A stretch of 64,000 nucleotides of DNA from JBNAGF01 sp049801055 (GTDB lineage: Bacteria; Pseudomonadota; Alphaproteobacteria; Rhodobacterales; Rhodobacteraceae): contig NZ_JBNAGF010000002.1 of assembly GCF_049801055.1 (NCBI RefSeq), positions 434,001 to 498,000 of the forward strand, in the 5' to 3' direction. The stretch's first letter is position 1. Every line of letters starts with the position of its first letter. Both the position numbers and the translations under genes were made by a program. The notes below the pieces were generated by a model, which ran no database searches, had not been told where the DNA came from, and worked only from the letters and a program-made list of their open reading frames with translations. Below are positions 55,892 through 64,000 of the stretch, piece after piece.

Positions 55892-57298
55892 TCAGCAGCT
55901 GTAATACATGCCGTACTCAACCGGGTGCGGCGTGTGTTCGTAGGTTTCCACCTCTTCCATCTTGAGCGCGATGTAGCCCTCGATCTGGCTCTTGGTGAAC
56001 ACGTCGCCCTGCAGCAGGAAGTCGTGATCGGATGCCAGAGCGTCCAGTGCTTCACGCAGGCTGCCGCAGACAGTCGGGATGCCTTCCAGCTCTTCGGCCG
56101 GAAGGTCGTAGAGGTTCTTGTCCATTGCCTCGCCCGGATCGATCCGGTTCTTGATGCCGTCAAGACCGGCCATCAGCAGCGCAGCAAAGCAGAGATAAGG
56201 GTTTGCTGCCGGATCGGGGAAACGGGCCTCGACGCGCTTGGCCTTGGGGTTCTCGGTCCACGGGATACGGACACAGCCAGAGCGGTTGCGGGCCGAGTAA
56301 GCGCGCAGAACCGGGGCTTCAAAGCCGGGGATCAGACGCTTGTAAGAGTTGGTGGACGGGTTGGTGAAGGCATTCAGCGTCTTGGCGTGCTTCAGAACAC
56401 CGCCGATGAACCACAGCGCTTCGTCCGACAGGTCGGCATACTTGTCGCCTGCGAAGAGCGGCTTGCCGTCTTTCCAGATCGACATGTTCACATGCATGCC
56501 GGTTCCGTTGTCGCCTGCGATCGGTTTCGGCATGAAGGTTGCCGATTTGCCGTAGGCATGCGCGACATTGTGGATCACGTACTTGTACTTCTGCAGCTCG
56601 TCTGCCTGCTTGGTCAGCGTACCAAAGATCAGTCCGAGTTCGTGCTGGCACGATGCGACTTCGTGGTGATGCTTGTCGACCTTCATGCCAAGACGTTTCA
56701 TGGTCGAAAGCATCTCGGAGCGCAGGTCTTGCGCCTCGTCGATCGGGTTGACCGGGAAGTAGCCGCCCTTGACGCCGGGACGGTGACCCATGTTGCCCAT
56801 CTCGTATTCGGTGTCGGTGTTCCACGACGCGTCCGTTGCATCAACCTCGTAAGACACCTTGTTTATGGTGTTGGAGTAGCGCACGTCATCGAACAGGAAA
56901 AATTCCGCCTCGGGACCCCAATAGGAGACATCACCGATGCCCGAGGACACCAGATAGGCCTCGGCCTTCTCAGCGGTGCCGCGCGGGTCGCGGTCATAGT
57001 GTTCGCCGGTGTCGGGTTCGACGACCGAACAGTGAATGCAGATCGTCTTTTCCGCATAGAAGGGATCGACATAGGCGCTCGCGGTGTCGGGCATCAGCTT
57101 CATGTCCGAGGCTTCGATCGATTTCCAACCGGCAATCGACGAACCGTCAAACATGAAACCTTCTTCGAGGAAGTCTTCGTCGACTTCATCGGCAACGATG
57201 GTCACGTGCTGAAGCTTGCCGCGCGGGTCGGTGAAACGGATGTCGACATATTCGGCATCCTCTTCTTTGATCAGCTGAAGAACTGCGTCCTTGCTCAT
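55892..57298 (-). CDS. glnA: Type I glutamine synthetase
   Basis: Dodecameric enzyme that makes glutamine from glutamate, ammonia and ATP; 468 residues. Family motifs are MFDGSSIAGW near residue 49, the catalytic-site motif GDNGTGMHVNMSIWKDG near residue 265, and NRSGCVRIPW near residue 342. The adenylylation Tyr is in KNLYDLPAEE near residue 398, so activity is likely controlled by GlnE. It is preceded by glnB, 38 bp upstream on the same strand. Confidence 0.97.
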   Translation of the reverse strand: MSKDAVLQLIKEEDAEYVDIRFTDPRGKLQHVTIVADEVDEDFLEEGFMFDGSSIAGWKSIEASDMKLMPDTASAYVDPFYAEKTICIHCSVVEPDTGEHYDRDPRGTAEKAEAYLVSSGIGDVSYWGPEAEFFLFDDVRYSNTINKVSYEVDATDASWNTDTEYEMGNMGHRPGVKGGYFPVNPIDEAQDLRSEMLSTMKRLGMKVDKHHHEVASCQHELGLIFGTLTKQADELQKYKYVIHNVAHAYGKSATFMPKPIAGDNGTGMHVNMSIWKDGKPLFAGDKYADLSDEALWFIGGVLKHAKTLNAFTNPSTNSYKRLIPGFEAPVLRAYSARNRSGCVRIPWTENPKAKRVEARFPDPAANPYLCFAALLMAGLDGIKNRIDPGEAMDKNLYDLPAEELEGIPTVCGSLREALDALASDHDFLLQGDVFTKSQIEGYIALKMEEVETYEHTPHPVEYGMYYSC

Positions 57299-57336
57299 TC
57301 TATCTTGTCCTCTGCTAGAGTATTCAGAATTTCGGT

Positions 57337-57675
57337 TTACAGGGCGTCCGAACCGGTCTCGCCGGTACGGATACGGATGGCTTGCTCTACCGGGCTGACG
57401 AAAATCTTGCCGTCGCCAATCTTGTCGGTTTTGGCAGCCGCCACGATGGCGTCAATGGCTGCGTCAACTTGATCGTCGTCAAGAACGACTTCGATTTTGA
57501 CCTTCGGCAGGAAATCCACGACATATTCAGCGCCGCGATACAATTCGGTGTGGCCTTTCTGGCGGCCGAAACCTTTGACTTCGATCACGCTGAGGCCCTG
57601 GACGCCGACGTCCTGCAAAGCCTCTTTGACCTCATCCAGTTTGAACGGCTTGATGATCGCTTCGATCTTCTTCAT
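57337..57675 (-). CDS. glnB: Nitrogen regulatory protein P-II
   Basis: PII signal protein sensing 2-oxoglutarate, ATP/ADP and glutamine through uridylylation; 112 residues from the ATG at 57675. The T-loop with Tyr51 (ELYRGAEYVVDF) is intact, as is the C-terminal GDGKIFVSPVEQAIRIRTGE. The operon with glnA supports GlnB rather than GlnK, which pairs with amtB. Confidence 0.96.
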   Translation of the reverse strand: MKKIEAIIKPFKLDEVKEALQDVGVQGLSVIEVKGFGRQKGHTELYRGAEYVVDFLPKVKIEVVLDDDQVDAAIDAIVAAAKTDKIGDGKIFVSPVEQAIRIRTGETGSDAL

Positions 57676-57803
57676 CGGGGCAACTCCTGGCAACCTTGTC
57701 AGGCCGGGTCAGATCACGTCTAAGCTGGAGCTACAATGTGAATGCGGATCTGACCGGAATGCCGTGCAACGAAAATGAGCGATTGATCAAGAATTGGGCG
57801 AAA

Positions 57804-57820
57804 TGCACAAAAATTGCGCA
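57804..57820 (-). promoter_or_regulatory. NtrC-like binding site upstream of glnB
   Basis: The dyad TGCACAAAAATTGCGCA (17 bp) matches the general NtrC pattern TGCAC-N7-GTGCA with one change in the second arm. Its centre is about 137 bp upstream of the glnB ATG and 36 bp before the NAD(P)HX gene start. Such sites activate glnB promoters in other Rhodobacterales. Confidence 0.45.
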
Positions 57821-57847
57821 AAACTGAATCGGGGGGAGAAGGTTGGC

Positions 57848-59485
57848 ATGTCCGAACTGCTGACGGCGGCACAAATGCAAGCCATCGAAAAGGCAGAAAT
57901 GGCATCCGGTTCGGTGTCTGGGCTGGAACTGATGGAGCGGGCCGGGCAGGGCGTGGTCGACGCGATCTTTGAGGAATGGCCCGACCTTTCAGCGTCACCC
58001 CAGGAAGAACCGGATGTCAGACCGACTCCGCAGGCCGTGATCCTGTGTGGTCCGGGAAACAACGGCGGTGACGGTTTCGTTGTTGGTCGCCTGTTGCATG
58101 GAATGGGCTGGTCCATCGAGATGTTCCTTTATGCGGATCCGTCGCGGCTGCCACCGGACGCGAAAACCAACCATGATCGCTGGCTTGAACTCGGCTCCGT
58201 GCGGTGGTTGTCGTTTCCTGAGTTGTCCGAAGTGGACGCAGTGCAAATTGATCGGTCCCTGTCAGCGGAACGTGGTCCGACCATTCTGGTCGACGCGCTT
58301 TTCGGCACCGGGTTGATCCGGCCGCTTGCGGGGTTGCGTAAATGGCTGAAACTCAAATCTCTGGAAACCAAGGACAGGCGCGGTTCAAAGCTGAGGCGGG
58401 TCGCGATCGACATTCCTTCGGGGCTGTGTTCCGACAGCGGCCGGGTTCTGGAGGACGGCAGAGAGGCGGATCTCGGTCGAGCGGCTCTGCCAGCGGACCT
58501 GACGGTTCCGTTTCACCGGGCCAAGCTTGGCCTGGTCCTTGCGGATGGTTCGGAGTTGAGCGGATCGGTTCGGATCAAGCAGATTGGCTTAGACCAGCCG
58601 GAAAGCTCGCAATATGTAAAGGTGGCGGAACCCGCCATTTCGCGCCTCGGAAAAACCGCCAGCAAACACAAATATGGTCATGGTCACGCACTGATTTTGA
58701 GCGGCGGGGCCGGAAAGACAGGAGCCGCGCGGCTGGCCGCGCGAGGTGCGCTGAGAATTGGCGCCGGATTGGTGACTCTGGGCGTGCCGCCATCGGCCTG
58801 CTTGGAGGTATCCGCTCACATCACGGCAGTCATGATGCAGCGCATCGAAGATGGGGCCGCACTGGTGGAGTTGTTGCAAGATCCCCGCTTCTCGGCCCTG
58901 TGCTTGGGGCCGGGTCTGGGCCTCGATCGGGCGCGCAAGCTGGTTTCGTCGGGACTTACTGCGGCGGGCGCACAAAACCGCGCTGTTGTGTTGGATGCAG
59001 ACGCGTTGACAAGTTTCGCGAGAGCCCCGGACGAGCTGTTTGACATGCTGCATGGTGGCTGCGTGCTGACTCCACATGCCGGCGAGTTTGCGCGGCTGTT
59101 CCCCGATCTTGCCAATCAGTTGAAGGCTTCGGCCGGTAGTGGACCGGCCTTCTCCCGGGTTGACGCGGCGCGACAGGCGGCGTCGCGGGCCGGATGTGTC
59201 GTATTGCTGAAAGGACCGGATACTGTGATTGCTGCGCCGAATGGCTGCTGCAGGGTGAATGCAGCTGTCGGTGCGGACGCTGTGCCTTGGCTGGCGACCG
59301 CCGGATCAGGTGACGTGCTGGCCGGTTTCATCACCGGTCTGCTGGCGCGCGGCATGGATCCGTTGACTGCCGCTGAGACCGGCGCATGGATGCACATGCA
59401 AGCCGCCCGGTCCTTTGGGCCTGCGCTGATTGCCGAGGACCTGCCGGAACAGATGCCAGACCTGTTCCGCAAAATGGGGCTCTAG
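57848..59485 (+). CDS. nnrD: Bifunctional NAD(P)H-hydrate epimerase / ADP-dependent NAD(P)H-hydrate dehydratase
   Basis: Repairs hydrated NAD(P)H, 545 residues from the ATG at 57848 with GGGGGGAGAAGG upstream; an in-frame TTG 54 bp earlier is less likely. The N-terminal YjeF_N epimerase domain has GNNGGDGFVVGRLL near residue 72 and VDALFGTGL. The C-terminal ribokinase-like dehydratase domain has KYGHGHALILSGG in parts, LKGPDTVIAAP and ATAGSGDVLAGFITG. Divergent from glnBA. Confidence 0.94.
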   Translation: MSELLTAAQMQAIEKAEMASGSVSGLELMERAGQGVVDAIFEEWPDLSASPQEEPDVRPTPQAVILCGPGNNGGDGFVVGRLLHGMGWSIEMFLYADPSRLPPDAKTNHDRWLELGSVRWLSFPELSEVDAVQIDRSLSAERGPTILVDALFGTGLIRPLAGLRKWLKLKSLETKDRRGSKLRRVAIDIPSGLCSDSGRVLEDGREADLGRAALPADLTVPFHRAKLGLVLADGSELSGSVRIKQIGLDQPESSQYVKVAEPAISRLGKTASKHKYGHGHALILSGGAGKTGAARLAARGALRIGAGLVTLGVPPSACLEVSAHITAVMMQRIEDGAALVELLQDPRFSALCLGPGLGLDRARKLVSSGLTAAGAQNRAVVLDADALTSFARAPDELFDMLHGGCVLTPHAGEFARLFPDLANQLKASAGSGPAFSRVDAARQAASRAGCVVLLKGPDTVIAAPNGCCRVNAAVGADAVPWLATAGSGDVLAGFITGLLARGMDPLTAAETGAWMHMQAARSFGPALIAEDLPEQMPDLFRKMGL

Positions 59486-59558
59486 GAGGGCCCAAACCGG
59501 CAGCCGGCGCCTCAGCGGTTCATGTCGCCGGCGCCGGTCCCGAGTGAGAGACGCGCGG

Positions 59559-60110
59559 TCAGGCCGCCGGTCGCAGGTGTTGCTGAGTTCCAGGGCAACC
59601 CAGTTCAAGCCCACCTGCGTAAATCACATGGGGTGCTTCGAATTCGGGCTGGAAAAGTTCCATTTCCATTTCGCCAAGGTCGCGGACGAATTCCTTGTCC
59701 GGAAGAGCGTCGGCCCGAACCAATGCTTCGGACTGTCCAAACAGCGCACGTGCCCGCCAGTCGCGGATCAGAACTTGTTGACCCGCCGGAAGGATTAAGT
59801 CGCAATCTGGCCGGGTGTCACCAAGACTGCCGGCTGTGAAATATATGGCGCGCGTCATGACGCGAATGCTGCGCATTCCCGTAAGCCGGACAAACCCGCT
59901 ATCGCGGGTGATGATCCGATCGCCGGGCGAAATCATTTGAACTGGCTGTTCACCTTCAGCTGTCAGCAGGATTGTGTCCCATGACAGGCCAACATCCTGT
60001 GACGTGTCATCAAAACTGTGCGGAGTCGCGCCCAGAAGGGAATCTGGATGCGCAGGGGGGTGCGCGGACGCTTCGCGCCGCTCCACACGCCCGACCGTAT
60101 TCGGTTTCAT
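59559..60110 (-). CDS. Hint-domain protein without the catalytic Cys
   Basis: A 183-residue protein matching the Hint (hedgehog/intein) fold of Rhodobacteraceae proteins. It has GLSWDTILLTAEGEQPV at the position where inteins carry Cys or Ser 1, PGDRIITRDSGFVRL, LILPAGQQVLIRDWRA and APHVIYAGGLELGC. The first residue of the splice motif looks to be Ser or absent, so self-splicing is not expected. The ATG at 60110 is chosen for its GAGCGAGAA site; ATGs further upstream are possible. No exported extein-like domain is attached. Confidence 0.75.
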   Translation of the reverse strand: MKPNTVGRVERREASAHPPAHPDSLLGATPHSFDDTSQDVGLSWDTILLTAEGEQPVQMISPGDRIITRDSGFVRLTGMRSIRVMTRAIYFTAGSLGDTRPDCDLILPAGQQVLIRDWRARALFGQSEALVRADALPDKEFVRDLGEMEMELFQPEFEAPHVIYAGGLELGCPGTQQHLRPAA

Positions 60111-60313
60111 GGCGTTCTCGCTCTGTTGCCTCATTATTTTTTTCACAGAATATGTCAAAAAAGTGTGCGTGTCGCGGCCTTTTTGCGGTGTCGGTGACAC
60201 TATTCCGAGATGAACGTAAGGAATGTTTGCGTTCGGCGCGTGATTTTCCCTCGCATCCCCCACAAAGCTTTGCTAAGCACCGCCGCACGCCCGTTTGATC
60301 CGGGCGGAAACGT

Positions 60314-60398
60314 GCGGGTGTGGCGAAATTGGTAGACGCACCAGATTTAGGTTCTGGCGCCGCAAGGCGTGGGGGTTCAAGTCCCTCCACCCGCACCA
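60314..60398 (+). tRNA. tRNA-Leu (anticodon UAG)
   Basis: Acceptor stem GCGGGTG pairs with CACCCGC; the discriminator is A and CCA is encoded at 60396-60398. The anticodon arm CCAGA-TTTAGGT-TCTGG gives UAG, and the T arm contains GGTTCAAGTCC. A class II variable arm (GCGCCGCAAGGCGT region) confirms Leu. A hairpin CGCCCG / CGGGCG at 60288-60306 lies 7 nt before the mature 5' end. Confidence 0.96.
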
Positions 60399-60530
60399 CC
60401 TAGAATTCCACAAGCGGTCCAGGTTCTTTGAGCTTCATGTTCATGTGGAATGTCCAAGCGCGAGATCGGGGTCAGGTCCCGTTCTGCGCCGAAAGGTTTC
60501 TGATCGGGGATTCTGAGAGGAGGGGTGGTG

Positions 60531-61448
60531 TCACTCGGGTTGTGCCAACAGCCAGTCCCACGTTTCCGAGATGCCTTCCCTGAGTGAAATCTCAGGCGAC
60601 CACCCGATGCGGGACTTGATTGCGCTGATGTCGAGAACAACCTTTGGCACGTCAAATCCCCGCCCCGGTTTGTAGTTTATCACCGGGTCCTTCCCAGATG
60701 CCTTTGCAATCATATCAACAATTTCTCGGATCGAATGGCCGGTGCCGCTTCCGGCGTTGAAGACACCGGTGATGTCCGCTTCGGCACAATCGACGCAGAG
60801 CCGAGCCAAGTCGGCGACATGAAAAAAGTCGCGCACAACGCTTCCGTCGCCCCAGATTTCCAGAGGCTGATCCTGCGCGACGTGGCGCATGAATGTTCCG
60901 ACAACTCCCTGAACACCACTGCGGCCCTGCCTTGGGCCATACGGGTTGGCAGGGCGTAACACCAGTGATCTCAATCCATGCAATTGCTGTTCAGCATGAA
61001 GGTAGTTTTCAATAGCAACCTTAACGATGCCATATGAAGAGATTGGTTTAAGTGCATGATCCTCAGGCACGACCGAGGTATTGGTGACCCCGTAAACCGC
61101 TCCGCCTGACGATAGAAAAATGATCCTCTTCACGGACGCTTCTCTCATCAGCTTCAGCAAACGCACCATGTTTATGAGATTGCCTTCGATATCGGCGATC
61201 GGATCCAGATCAGACGTCGAAGGCACCGTTGTGCTGGCCATATGAAAGACCTGGTCCACACCAGCCAGTGCCTCTGCAAGGGCGGCGGTGTCGTTCAGTT
61301 GTCCGGATTGGAATTCTACCCCTTTTCGGGTTTGCCTGAACCGCTCGGGGCTTCGATCGTAAACCCGGACTTTGTGACCGCGTTTCAAAAGAACATCCAC
61401 CACGTGGGAACCAATGAATCCACTGCCGCCGATCAAGAGTGCCTTCAT
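60531..61448 (-). CDS. NAD-dependent epimerase/dehydratase (UDP-sugar type)
   Basis: Extended short-chain dehydrogenase of 305 residues from the ATG at 61448. NAD-binding GGSGFIGSHVVDVLL is at the N-terminus, catalytic residues appear in LSSGGAVYG and SSYGIVKVAIENY (YxxxK), and RPANPYGPRQG is typical of UDP-glucose 4-epimerase-like enzymes. The substrate is probably a nucleotide sugar for surface polysaccharide. It is in a small cluster with a glycosyltransferase next to tRNA-Leu. Confidence 0.92.
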   Translation of the reverse strand: MKALLIGGSGFIGSHVVDVLLKRGHKVRVYDRSPERFRQTRKGVEFQSGQLNDTAALAEALAGVDQVFHMASTTVPSTSDLDPIADIEGNLINMVRLLKLMREASVKRIIFLSSGGAVYGVTNTSVVPEDHALKPISSYGIVKVAIENYLHAEQQLHGLRSLVLRPANPYGPRQGRSGVQGVVGTFMRHVAQDQPLEIWGDGSVVRDFFHVADLARLCVDCAEADITGVFNAGSGTGHSIREIVDMIAKASGKDPVINYKPGRGFDVPKVVLDISAIKSRIGWSPEISLREGISETWDWLLAQPE

Positions 61449-61647
61449 GTGATTCCCTTTCAAACCCAGGTGCCAATCGTAACCTTCTGCGGCCCTCAAC
61501 AATGCTGTCAACCGACAGGTTGCCTTGGGACACATTGTCTTAGCCTCAACAGACGTAGCTTAACAGCTTTTCCCAGAGCAACAGGTAGCAACCCTTCAAA
61601 GGGCAGGCTTGTCCCGAGGCCAGCATGGCCTGCCGACGGGATCGCTT

Positions 61648-62814
61648 CTAGTTGTTTCTGCTCAGTCGCCGTTCCAAAACTTCGCGATATCCGGCCGAGA
61701 CGCCTTCGGCCATGGCATGAGGGCTGTATTTCTGCAAAACGAGTTCACGCGCGGCCTGTCCAAGCGCACGCCCCTTGCCGCGATCTTGGTCAAGATCCAC
61801 AAAACAATCAGCAAGAGCGCCAACGTCTCCGGTTTCGACCACAATCCCGTTGCGACCGGCGCTCAAGGCTTCGCTCAGTCCGCCTGTGTTGTAGCAAATC
61901 GGAACGCGCCCCATCGACATTGATTCCAGAACCGCATAGCTCAAACCTTCGAGAAACGAAGGTGCCACAAGAGCATCGGCTCGGGAAATCAAACCCGGCA
62001 GTGCCGAATGAGGAACCGGACCCGTGAATTCGATGCAGTCGGGGCAGTTCGCCGCCACGTAGTCCCTGACTTCGCGTTCATAGCTTTCTTGCTCAGGGGC
62101 CGCATTTCCGACGAGTATGAACTTGAGGCCCGGGCGCAGCTTGTTTGCAAGATGTGCCGCGCGAACAAAGTCCAGCTGCCCCTTGTTGGGGTGAAAGCGG
62201 GCTATCTGAATGAACGTCAGCGGCTTGTCCCCAGAGAATGCATCCCGATCCGCTATAAACTGGTCAGGGTCAACACCGTTCGGCACGTATCGCAGCTTTG
62301 GTGAATTCGACAACTTGCCAAGATTTTCAGTCATCAACTTGGAGTCGTAGAAGATCATCTCCATACGTTTCAGCGCATACCGATCAATGGCGCCGTAAAC
62401 GTTCCAGCGCAATGAACCCGGTGAGAAGTTGGTCCAGCCGAGAAAGCTAGCCACCGGCGGACAGTCTTTGGCCAAGAGCGCGCCGATCAAATCGCCACGG
62501 TGGTCGATCGAATGGGTGAGATCGGGTTTGCGATCTCGAATGACCTTCTTTGCCGCCTTCAGATCAATGCGGCTGAGTGGTGAGGGAACTTCGCAAAGAT
62601 CAAAGGTGGCGCCGGCGTCACGGAACAGGTTGAGGATGATGTCGTGATTTGCCCCTCGGTTCCCCGCGAAAAGAAAGTGGGGTCGGACACCTGCTGAAGG
62701 AAGTGCGCGGGCGAGGTTCACGAGGTAGACCTCACCGCCAGAGGGTTGTTCGAGGCCGCGGATATTTCTGATGAATAGAACGTCAATCTGCTTGGATGAA
62801 TTGTCAGTTGTCAT
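61648..62814 (-). CDS. Glycosyltransferase family 4 protein
   Basis: GT-B fold glycosyltransferase of 388 residues from the ATG at 62814 (MTTDNSSKQIDVLF). The N-terminal domain has EQPSGGEVYLVNLARALP. The C-terminal nucleotide-sugar domain has RYVPNGVDPDQF, the ILVGN and GPVPHSALPGLI segments, and EGLSYAVLESMSMGRVPI with the retaining E-x7-E pattern. The donor and acceptor are unknown. Base composition appears lower in GC than neighbours. Confidence 0.9.
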   Translation of the reverse strand: MTTDNSSKQIDVLFIRNIRGLEQPSGGEVYLVNLARALPSAGVRPHFLFAGNRGANHDIILNLFRDAGATFDLCEVPSPLSRIDLKAAKKVIRDRKPDLTHSIDHRGDLIGALLAKDCPPVASFLGWTNFSPGSLRWNVYGAIDRYALKRMEMIFYDSKLMTENLGKLSNSPKLRYVPNGVDPDQFIADRDAFSGDKPLTFIQIARFHPNKGQLDFVRAAHLANKLRPGLKFILVGNAAPEQESYEREVRDYVAANCPDCIEFTGPVPHSALPGLISRADALVAPSFLEGLSYAVLESMSMGRVPICYNTGGLSEALSAGRNGIVVETGDVGALADCFVDLDQDRGKGRALGQAARELVLQKYSPHAMAEGVSAGYREVLERRLSRNN

Positions 62815-63410
62815 GCTTTGGGCCTTTGCGAGCCATGAATTGCTTGGATCGCTCCGACACGCGACCGGAACTTGGTGGGAATTGGGGCAAAAATGTCTCC
62901 TTGCCGGAGGGGCCGGACGAAATGAGCCGGCCCTGGGGTTGTGTCTTACGCTTGTGCCACATCGCAGCCATTGATCGTTGCGCCGCCTCAAATGACCAAC
63001 GCTCAATTAAAGGTTGCCGAATTGGAGCGCCGGCGCAAGTCCCTCAATTCAGGGGAATCTAGCAAGCGATCTGAAGGCAGGCGTGTTGGTCGGGCCATAG
63101 GCTGTGAAAGAGATATCAAACGTTGATGCATGCTTGCACCCGGGGAAACGCGGGTGGCCGGCTTGACGAATACGGCTTAGTTGCAGATAAGGCCGCGATG
63201 GCCGCATGGGCTGTCGCCGGATCGCTGCGCTACGACAAGGAGTTAGGTGCCGGAACGACGAGAGTAGGTGACTTTGCCGTTCGTTCTCAGGGCTCTGCAT
63301 TCTGACCAATGGACGTTCTTTCTCAATCGGGTTTTTGGTGGCCGGTGCAGTCGGCTGGCCCTTATGCCACTGTGCCCCGACAATCAGTTCGGCGGCTCGA
63401 GTGTCCTAGC
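62815..63410. other. 596-bp intergenic region between divergent glycosyltransferase and outer-membrane protein genes
   Basis: No gene, repeat or RNA could be supported. Short open frames on both strands have no domain, signal peptide or ribosome-binding site. The region should contain two promoters. It has a 10-base match to the tRNA-Leu T-arm region near 63032 that I treat as chance. Confidence 0.45.
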
Positions 63411-64000
63411 ATGAGCCATCTGCTGTCTGTCCTTGTATGCGTGTGCCTTACTCTTTTGCTGCTTGCCGTACCCGCACGGTCGCAGGACATCCGTCTTGGC
63501 GATGGGATCAGCCGGTTCCCTGATCAGGCCTTGTCGACTTTTGGCTTCATTGCCATTCCAAATGACTCGGCCAGCGGGCTTTCGCTCAAGAGCAAAAGCA
63601 ATGATGAGGAAAGGTATCTCAGCTTTCAGGTCGGTGGTGGCTTTCGGGTTCACGAGAATGTCCCGCTCTATCTGGAAGGGTATCTGGGGTTTCAACGGTA
63701 TGATCCGACCTTGGTTCTGGGCCGCCCCTCGGGGGATCTGATCATTCCGGTCAGGTGGAACGGTGCTGCTGCGACAGGCGGCGTCGGATATGACTGGAAA
63801 CTAGATGAACACTGGTCTCTTCGGCCGATCGTCAATGTTTCACTCGGCCATATTGCAAGCGACGCTGCCATCCTGGGCAGCCTGGTCTCGGACGCGTTGG
63901 ACGTTGATACCGAATTTTTGATCGATGGCGGCATGACCACCGGTGGTGTCGGAGGCTCGTTGCTGCTGGCCTACAAAAAACGGTCGCCGAAGGCCGACAT
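63411..64000 (+). CDS. Outer-membrane beta-barrel/autotransporter-like protein (3' end beyond window)
   Basis: An open frame from the ATG at 63411 to the window end, about 196 codons without a stop. A signal peptide (LLSVLVCVCLTLLLLAVPARS) is followed by alternating hydrophobic and polar strands: YLSFQVGGGFRVHENVPLYLEG in parts, VRWNGAAATGGVGYDWKL and WSLRPIVNVSLGHI. This pattern is typical of beta-barrel domains such as the autotransporter-like outer-membrane proteins. The C-terminus and the final strand are not visible, so the family is tentative. Confidence 0.7.
   Translation, partial: MSHLLSVLVCVCLTLLLLAVPARSQDIRLGDGISRFPDQALSTFGFIAIPNDSASGLSLKSKSNDEERYLSFQVGGGFRVHENVPLYLEGYLGFQRYDPTLVLGRPSGDLIIPVRWNGAAATGGVGYDWKLDEHWSLRPIVNVSLGHIASDAAILGSLVSDALDVDTEFLIDGGMTTGGVGGSLLLAYKKRSPKAD

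Noticed and set aside
55754..57472. Long plus-strand open frame of 572 codons
   Set aside because: It is antisense to glnA and glnB, which are beyond doubt, and shows no family similarity.
63030..63045. Ten bases identical to part of the tRNA-Leu 3' region, a possible attachment site
   Set aside because: The match is only CAAGTCCCTC, does not reach the tRNA end and has no integrase nearby, so chance is likely.

Overview
This window is chromosomal DNA of a marine Rhodobacteraceae (Roseobacter-group) alphaproteobacterium. The evidence is high-GC coding sequence, a DMSP lyase of the DddP type whose metal and catalytic residues fall on the published numbering, a heterotetrameric sarcosine oxidase operon, a c-type cytochrome maturation (System I) cluster, and the gene order yajC-secD-secF next to ccmABCDG. 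No phage, insertion sequence, transposase, rRNA operon or CRISPR array was seen. Most genes are core housekeeping genes.

Layout. 0-4 kb: dusA (5' end cut by the window), a tandem SpoIIAA/STAS-like protein, and a minus-strand run ccmI-ruvX-DUF1289. 4-10 kb: soxB-(TfoX-like)-soxD-soxA-soxG, which oxidises sarcosine to glycine and a one-carbon unit, closed by a terminator. 10-17 kb: FkbM methyltransferase, sodB, an ECHDC3-like crotonase, rarD overlapping a convergent LOG-family gene, a LysM protein with Ig-like repeats, and an Atm1-type ABC exporter. 17-23 kb: a two-gene RND efflux operon. 23-28 kb: a YfgM-like protein, bamB and der in the same order as in enterobacteria, then a fatty acid desaturase and a helix-hairpin-helix protein with a lysine-rich tail. 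28-39 kb: serS, an MscS channel, yajC-secD-secF, a TauE/SafE permease, an Mth938-like protein and ccmA-B-C-D-G. 39-48 kb: acnA, DUF1223, an LpxL-type acyltransferase homologue that lacks the usual catalytic acid, an orphan fliG, two secreted proteins sharing a short Cys motif, and purB. 48-56 kb: small envelope proteins, DUF502, an alpha/beta-hydrolase-OsmC fusion, dddP divergent from a DUF3445 haem N-demethylase-like gene, an unrecognised membrane protein, a lytic transglycosylase and a solute-binding protein. 56-64 kb: glnB-glnA with an NtrC-like dyad upstream, the NAD(P)HX repair enzyme, a Hint-like protein, tRNA-Leu(UAG), an NDP-sugar epimerase, a glycosyltransferase, and the start of an outer-membrane beta-barrel protein.

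How the genes fit together. Several loci deal with methylated osmolytes common in seawater: sarcosine oxidase, DddP, and the DUF3445 protein beside DddP. The Ccm genes, SecDF-YajC, BamB/YfgM, the LysM protein and the RND pump are envelope-assembly functions. glnBA supplies ammonium assimilation. No clear-cut new system was found. The best leads are the secreted TPR/small-protein/FliG neighbourhood, the dddP-DUF3445 pairing, the lysine-tailed HhH protein, the acyltransferase with an altered active site, and the tRNA-Leu-linked surface-polysaccharide genes.
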